From Lentisphaeria bacterium UBA1724 (GTDB lineage: Bacteria > Verrucomicrobiota > Lentisphaeria > Oligosphaerales > Oligosphaeraceae): a stretch of 9,564 nucleotides of DNA. The notes under the pieces were generated by a model. That model ran no database searches, was not told the DNA's origin, and was given only the letters and a program-made list of their open reading frames with translations. Both the position numbers and the translations under genes were made by a program. The stretch is from the NCBI GenBank assembly GCA_002315885.1, contig DCIO01000120.1, positions 28,591 through 38,154 on the forward strand, read 5' to 3'. Positions 7,536-9,564 of this stretch are shown piece by piece; position 1 is the stretch's first letter; every line of letters begins with the position of its first letter.

Positions 7536-7570
7536 TTGAGCATTGAGAATTGAGAATTGAGAATTGAAAA
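7536..7570. repeat. Heptanucleotide tandem array TTGAGNA
   Basis: Five seven-base units in exact register on the plus strand: TTGAGCA, TTGAGAA, TTGAGAA, TTGAGAA, TTGAAAA. The last unit merges into the A-run that gives the tsf terminator its U-tract in minus-strand RNA. The word TTGAGCATTGAG is also present, inverted, in the array at 20-51. Another TTGAG occurs just outside at 7517. The array is between genes, and its role is unknown. Confidence 0.85.
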
Positions 7571-7607
7571 AGCCGCCTGGCTGAAAGAACAGCGAGGCGG
7601 CTTTTTT
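7566..7607 (-). terminator. Intrinsic terminator of rpsB-tsf
   Basis: AGCCGCCT (7571-7578) pairs with AGGCGGCT (7595-7602). Inside, GCTG (7580-7583) pairs with CAGC (7590-7593) around AAAGAA, with one G-G mismatch between the two stems. In minus-strand RNA the stem ends in five U residues. The opposite side has six T residues, so the structure could also stop plus-strand transcripts, although no plus-strand gene is seen. It begins 20 nt after the tsf stop codon. Confidence 0.93.
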
Positions 7608-7627
7608 GTCAGAGATGACGGAAGAGA

Positions 7628-8446
7628 TTATGCGGAGATCTCTTCGCCAACCAGCCAGCGCACGAAGCGCACGACGGCGACTTTGGGAGCCAGCTTGGCG
7701 AGAGTGGTGTGCTCGTCGTCAATCCAGGGCATATCCATCAGGCAGACTTCGCTGAAGCGCTTGTTCAGCTTGCCCTGGATGATGCCAGCCAGGACGTTCT
7801 CGGGCTTGCCAGCCAGCTTGGGATCGGCGGCAGCGATTTCGCGCTCCTTGGCGATGAAGTCAGCGGGCACGTCCTTCTGGGAGATGAAGGTGGGGTTGCT
7901 GGCGGTGATGTGCAGAGAGATGTTGTTCAGCAGATCAGCGTCATCGGTACCGGCGACCTCGACCAGAGTGGCGTAGGGCTGTGCGGTGTGGAGGTAGTAG
8001 GCCAGCTTGGAACCGTCCTTGGCGGTCCACTTGATGGCGCGGCGGATGGACATGTTCTCACCGATCTTGCCGATCAGGGCCTTCAGGTCCTCATCCATGG
8101 CGGCAGCGGTCTTCTCGGAGACATCGCCATCACCCTCGCAAGCCAGAGCCACATCGGCGGCCTTCTGGACGAAAGCCTTGAATTCGGCGGTCTTGGCAAC
8201 GAAGTCGGTCTCGCAGAGACCCTCGACCAGCGCAACGCTGTCACCAGCAGTGGCGATCGCCCACTTGCCCTGGGTCACAGCACGACCAGCGCGCTTCTGG
8301 GCCTTGGCGGCGCCAGCCTTGCGCAGGTTCTCGATGGCGCCATCGACGTCACCGTTGCTCTCGACCAGAGCCTTCTTGCACTCCATCATGCCGCAACCAG
8401 TCTTCTGGCGCAGCTCCATCACCATTTTCGCAGTGATCTCAGCCAT
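7628..8446 (-). CDS. tsf: Elongation factor Ts
   Basis: Guanine nucleotide exchange factor that releases GDP from EF-Tu so that it can reload with GTP during translation. The 272-residue protein starts MAEITAKMVMELRQKTGCGMMECKKAL, the N-terminal UBA-like domain with the EF-Ts signature. ETDFVAKTAEF at 79-89 holds the TDFV motif that contacts the EF-Tu G domain. The core domain follows, with HTAQPYATLVEV (153-164) and LLNNISLHITASNP (172-185). The length is close to the E. coli protein, which is about 280 residues. AGGAGT on the minus strand (8455-8460) lies 9 nt before the ATG, a strong ribosome site. It lies downstream of rpsB, the order seen in most bacteria, and is followed by a strong terminator. 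Confidence 0.97.
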   Translation of the reverse strand: MAEITAKMVMELRQKTGCGMMECKKALVESNGDVDGAIENLRKAGAAKAQKRAGRAVTQGKWAIATAGDSVALVEGLCETDFVAKTAEFKAFVQKAADVALACEGDGDVSEKTAAAMDEDLKALIGKIGENMSIRRAIKWTAKDGSKLAYYLHTAQPYATLVEVAGTDDADLLNNISLHITASNPTFISQKDVPADFIAKEREIAAADPKLAGKPENVLAGIIQGKLNKRFSEVCLMDMPWIDDEHTTLAKLAPKVAVVRFVRWLVGEEISA

Positions 8447-8482
8447 TTTCTAAAACTCCTAAAAATTGAAATTGTTGACTAG

Positions 8483-8515
8483 TCCCGCCTGACAGGGGAA
8501 TCTTGTCAGGCGGGA
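8483..8515 (-). promoter_or_regulatory. Perfect 12-bp hairpin between rpsB and tsf
   Basis: TCCCGCCTGACA (8483-8494) is an exact inverted repeat of TGTCAGGCGGGA (8504-8515), with a 9-nt loop. It starts 18 nt after the rpsB stop and ends about 22 nt before the tsf Shine-Dalgarno. No U-run follows in the minus direction, so it should not terminate efficiently by the intrinsic route. It could be a partial attenuator, a barrier to 3' exonucleases that adjusts the S2 to EF-Ts ratio, or a processing site. Confidence 0.7.
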
Positions 8516-8533
8516 GGACCTCAGTTGGGAGGA

Positions 8534-9304
8534 TTATGCCTCGGCGGGAGCCTCAGCCTTGTCGTCCTTGGCGGCAGCGGCCTCGGCCTCGGCGGCCTTC
8601 TTGGAGGCGGCTTTCTTGGTGTTCAGGGACTTGCCTTCGGCAACTGCGTCCTGCAGAGCGGAGACGATCACCTTGATGGCGCGCAGAGCGTCGTCATTGC
8701 CGGGGATGACATACTCGATGCCATCGGGGTTGCAGTTGGAGTCGACCAGAGCCACAACGGGGATACCCAGCTTGATGGATTCCTGAACGGCGATGTGCTC
8801 GCGGTCCACGTCGATGACGACGACGGCGGCGGGCAGCTTGGGCATGTCAGCGATACCGCCCAGAGCGGTTTCCAGCTTGTCCAGTTCGCGCTTCAGACCT
8901 GCGACCTGCTTCTTGGGCATCTTGTCGAAGGTGCCGTCGGCACTCTGGGCGCGGAGCTTCTTCATGGCGGCGACGCGGGTCTGGACGACCTTGGAGTTGG
9001 TCAGGGTGCCACCCAGCCAACGATCGCACATGTAAGGCATGCCCACGGCCTCTGCGGCGGAACGGACGGTCTCCTGGGCCTGGCGCTTGGCGCCAACGAA
9101 GAGGATCTGTCCACCGTTGGCGGCGGTCTGGGTCAGGAAGTCACATGCGGCAGCCAGCTGCTTCATGGTCTTGCCCAGGTCGAAAATGGTGATACCGCTG
9201 CGGGTGCCGTAGATGTATTTCTTCATCTTGGGGTTCCAGCGACGGGTCTGATGTCCGAAATGAACGCCTGCTTCCAGCAGGTCGGTGATTGCGATTTTCG
9301 CCAC
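8534..9304 (-). CDS. rpsB: 30S ribosomal protein S2
   Basis: Structural protein of the small ribosomal subunit, needed for binding of S1 and initiation in many bacteria. With a GTG start at 9304 it is 256 residues long and opens VAKIAITDLLEAGVHFGHQTRRWNPKM, which matches the start of S2 proteins. Other signatures are RWLGGTLTN (95-103), VVVIDVDREHIAVQE (161-175) and VDSNCNPDGIEYVIPGNDDA (187-206). The C-terminal 30 residues are a Lys/Ala/Glu tail, a little longer than in the E. coli protein (about 241 residues). The start is fixed by AAGGAG on the minus strand 8 nt upstream and by the alignment. The frame is open further upstream to an ATG at 9394, but that would add 30 residues not found in S2. 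It is first in the rpsB-tsf operon. Confidence 0.97.
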   Translation of the reverse strand: MAKIAITDLLEAGVHFGHQTRRWNPKMKKYIYGTRSGITIFDLGKTMKQLAAACDFLTQTAANGGQILFVGAKRQAQETVRSAAEAVGMPYMCDRWLGGTLTNSKVVQTRVAAMKKLRAQSADGTFDKMPKKQVAGLKRELDKLETALGGIADMPKLPAAVVVIDVDREHIAVQESIKLGIPVVALVDSNCNPDGIEYVIPGNDDALRAIKVIVSALQDAVAEGKSLNTKKAASKKAAEAEAAAAKDDKAEAPAEA

Positions 9305-9312
9305 GGTTTTGT

Positions 9313-9318
9313 CTCCTT
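9313..9318 (-). promoter_or_regulatory. Shine-Dalgarno that decides the rpsB GTG start
   Basis: The minus strand reads AAGGAG, a full anti-16S match, 8 nt before the GTG at 9304. No comparable site precedes the in-frame ATG at 9394. Confidence 0.9.
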
Positions 9319-9420
9319 TCGTTGCTCGACGCTTTCCATAGGGATTGCCTACAAACGCCGATGCGGCCGAGTGTGTTGTTAAAATGCCCCACATCCTATG
9401 ACGCGCGGGCGGGAAAACGC

Positions 9421-9450
9421 ATAATCTAATACCACAGAGGAATTTTTCAA
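9421..9450 (-). promoter_or_regulatory. Candidate sigma-70 promoter of rpsB-tsf
   Basis: On the minus strand TTGAAA (9445-9450) matches the -35 box at 5 of 6 positions. Downstream, TAGATT (9423-9428, 16-nt spacer) or GATTAT (9421-9426, 18-nt spacer) match the -10 box at 4 of 6. The leader would be about 110 nt. Position and composition are right for a ribosomal protein promoter, but this rests on motif matching only. Confidence 0.38.
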
Positions 9451-9462
9451 TCCAATATTGTC

Positions 9463-9479
9463 GAGAATTGAGAGTTCTC
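9463..9479. repeat. Degenerate heptad-repeat relative upstream of rpsB
   Basis: GAGAATTGAGA, starting at 9463, is identical to a segment of the 7536-7570 array. It extends to form GAGAA/TTCTC, a 5-bp inverted repeat ending at 9479. Only one to two units are recognisable, so it may be an eroded array or chance. CTAGGCCT follows at 9480-9487, a word also present at 7451-7458 beside the second array. Confidence 0.4.
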
Positions 9480-9495
9480 CTAGGCCTACTGGCCC

Positions 9496-9564
9496 TGCCC
9501 CTCGTTTCGCTGGGCTTACGCCTTCGGCGCCTTATGGCGCCTTGCCCCTCGTTTCGCTGGGCTT
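9496..9564. repeat. GC-rich 47-bp-period repeat with hairpins at the right edge
   Basis: A 22-bp sequence at 9496-9517 recurs exactly at 9543-9564, where the window ends, so the array may continue. Each copy carries GCCC and GGGC at its ends. The spacer holds CGCC-TTC-GGCG (9519-9529) and GGCGCC-TTAT-GGCGCC (9526-9541), which overlap and could form alternative hairpins, plus three CGCCTT words starting at 9519, 9528 and 9538. It resembles dispersed palindromic intergenic repeats (REP-like). No coding function is evident. Confidence 0.75.

Larger units (their letters stand above)
9305..9495 (-). other. rpsB leader and upstream region
   Basis: Non-coding stretch upstream of rpsB. It contains the Shine-Dalgarno, a candidate promoter at 9421-9450 and a degenerate heptad repeat near 9463. 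A small GCCG-ATG-CGGC hairpin is possible at 9357-9367. S2 is known to autoregulate through its mRNA leader in several bacteria, but I cannot recognise such a structure here. With the edge repeat, the gene-free stretch at this end is 260 bp. Confidence 0.6.

Noticed and set aside
9305..9564. In-frame extension of rpsB to ATG 9394 and an open frame to the window edge
   Set aside because: The strong AAGGAG and the S2 alignment place the start at GTG 9304. The extra sequence is not S2-like and crosses the promoter region and the repeats, so openness is best explained by GC-rich chance.
9496..9564. CRISPR array
   Set aside because: Only two repeat copies of 22 bp with a 25-bp spacer that is itself palindromic and shares words with the repeat; no cas gene is nearby.
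1..9564. Defence island, prophage, transposon or biosynthetic cluster
   Set aside because: All eight genes are recognisable housekeeping or envelope genes, and no transposase, integrase, restriction, toxin or phage protein was found on either strand.

Overview
This 9.56 kb window is an ordinary chromosomal housekeeping region. All eight recognisable genes are on the minus strand, so transcription runs from the right edge to the left. Protein content indicates a Gram-negative-type bacterium: an arabinose-5-phosphate isomerase for Kdo/LPS synthesis, an exported HEAT-repeat protein and a small DUF3568-like lipoprotein. The RNase resembles the cyanobacterial/plastid/Deinococcus branch of RNase II. 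Together with the moderately GC-rich coding DNA and the heptanucleotide repeats between genes, this fits a member of the PVC group (Lentisphaerota, Kiritimatiellota or Verrucomicrobiota). That placement is inference; no rRNA or other taxonomic marker was used.

Layout in the direction of transcription: (1) Right edge to about 7567: a repeat and hairpin cluster at 9496-9564, a leader with a candidate promoter, rpsB (ribosomal protein S2, GTG start at 9304), a strong intergenic hairpin, tsf (EF-Ts), and a convincing intrinsic terminator. (2) 7535 to about 4686: a leader of about 170 bp, purD, nnrD starting directly on the purD stop, a small lipoprotein gene, and a second convincing terminator. 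(3) 4628 to 104: a secreted HEAT-repeat protein, kdsD, and an RNB-family exoribonuclease. They are separated by 34 and 18 nt and are probably one operon. The left edge (1-103) holds a heptad repeat and a weak hairpin.

Functionally, unit 1 serves translation. Unit 2 joins purine synthesis with repair of hydrated NAD(P)H. Unit 3 joins envelope sugar metabolism with RNA turnover and an exported repeat protein of unknown role.

I found no CRISPR, phage, transposase, toxin-antitoxin or defence genes, and no tRNA or rRNA. The least explained elements are non-coding. A seven-base repeat family built on ATTGAGN occurs as inverted arrays at 20-51 and 7536-7570, bracketing the central 7.5 kb, with a degenerate relative near 9463. 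A separate GC-rich 47-bp-period repeat lies at the right edge. I see no strong candidate for a new multi-gene system.
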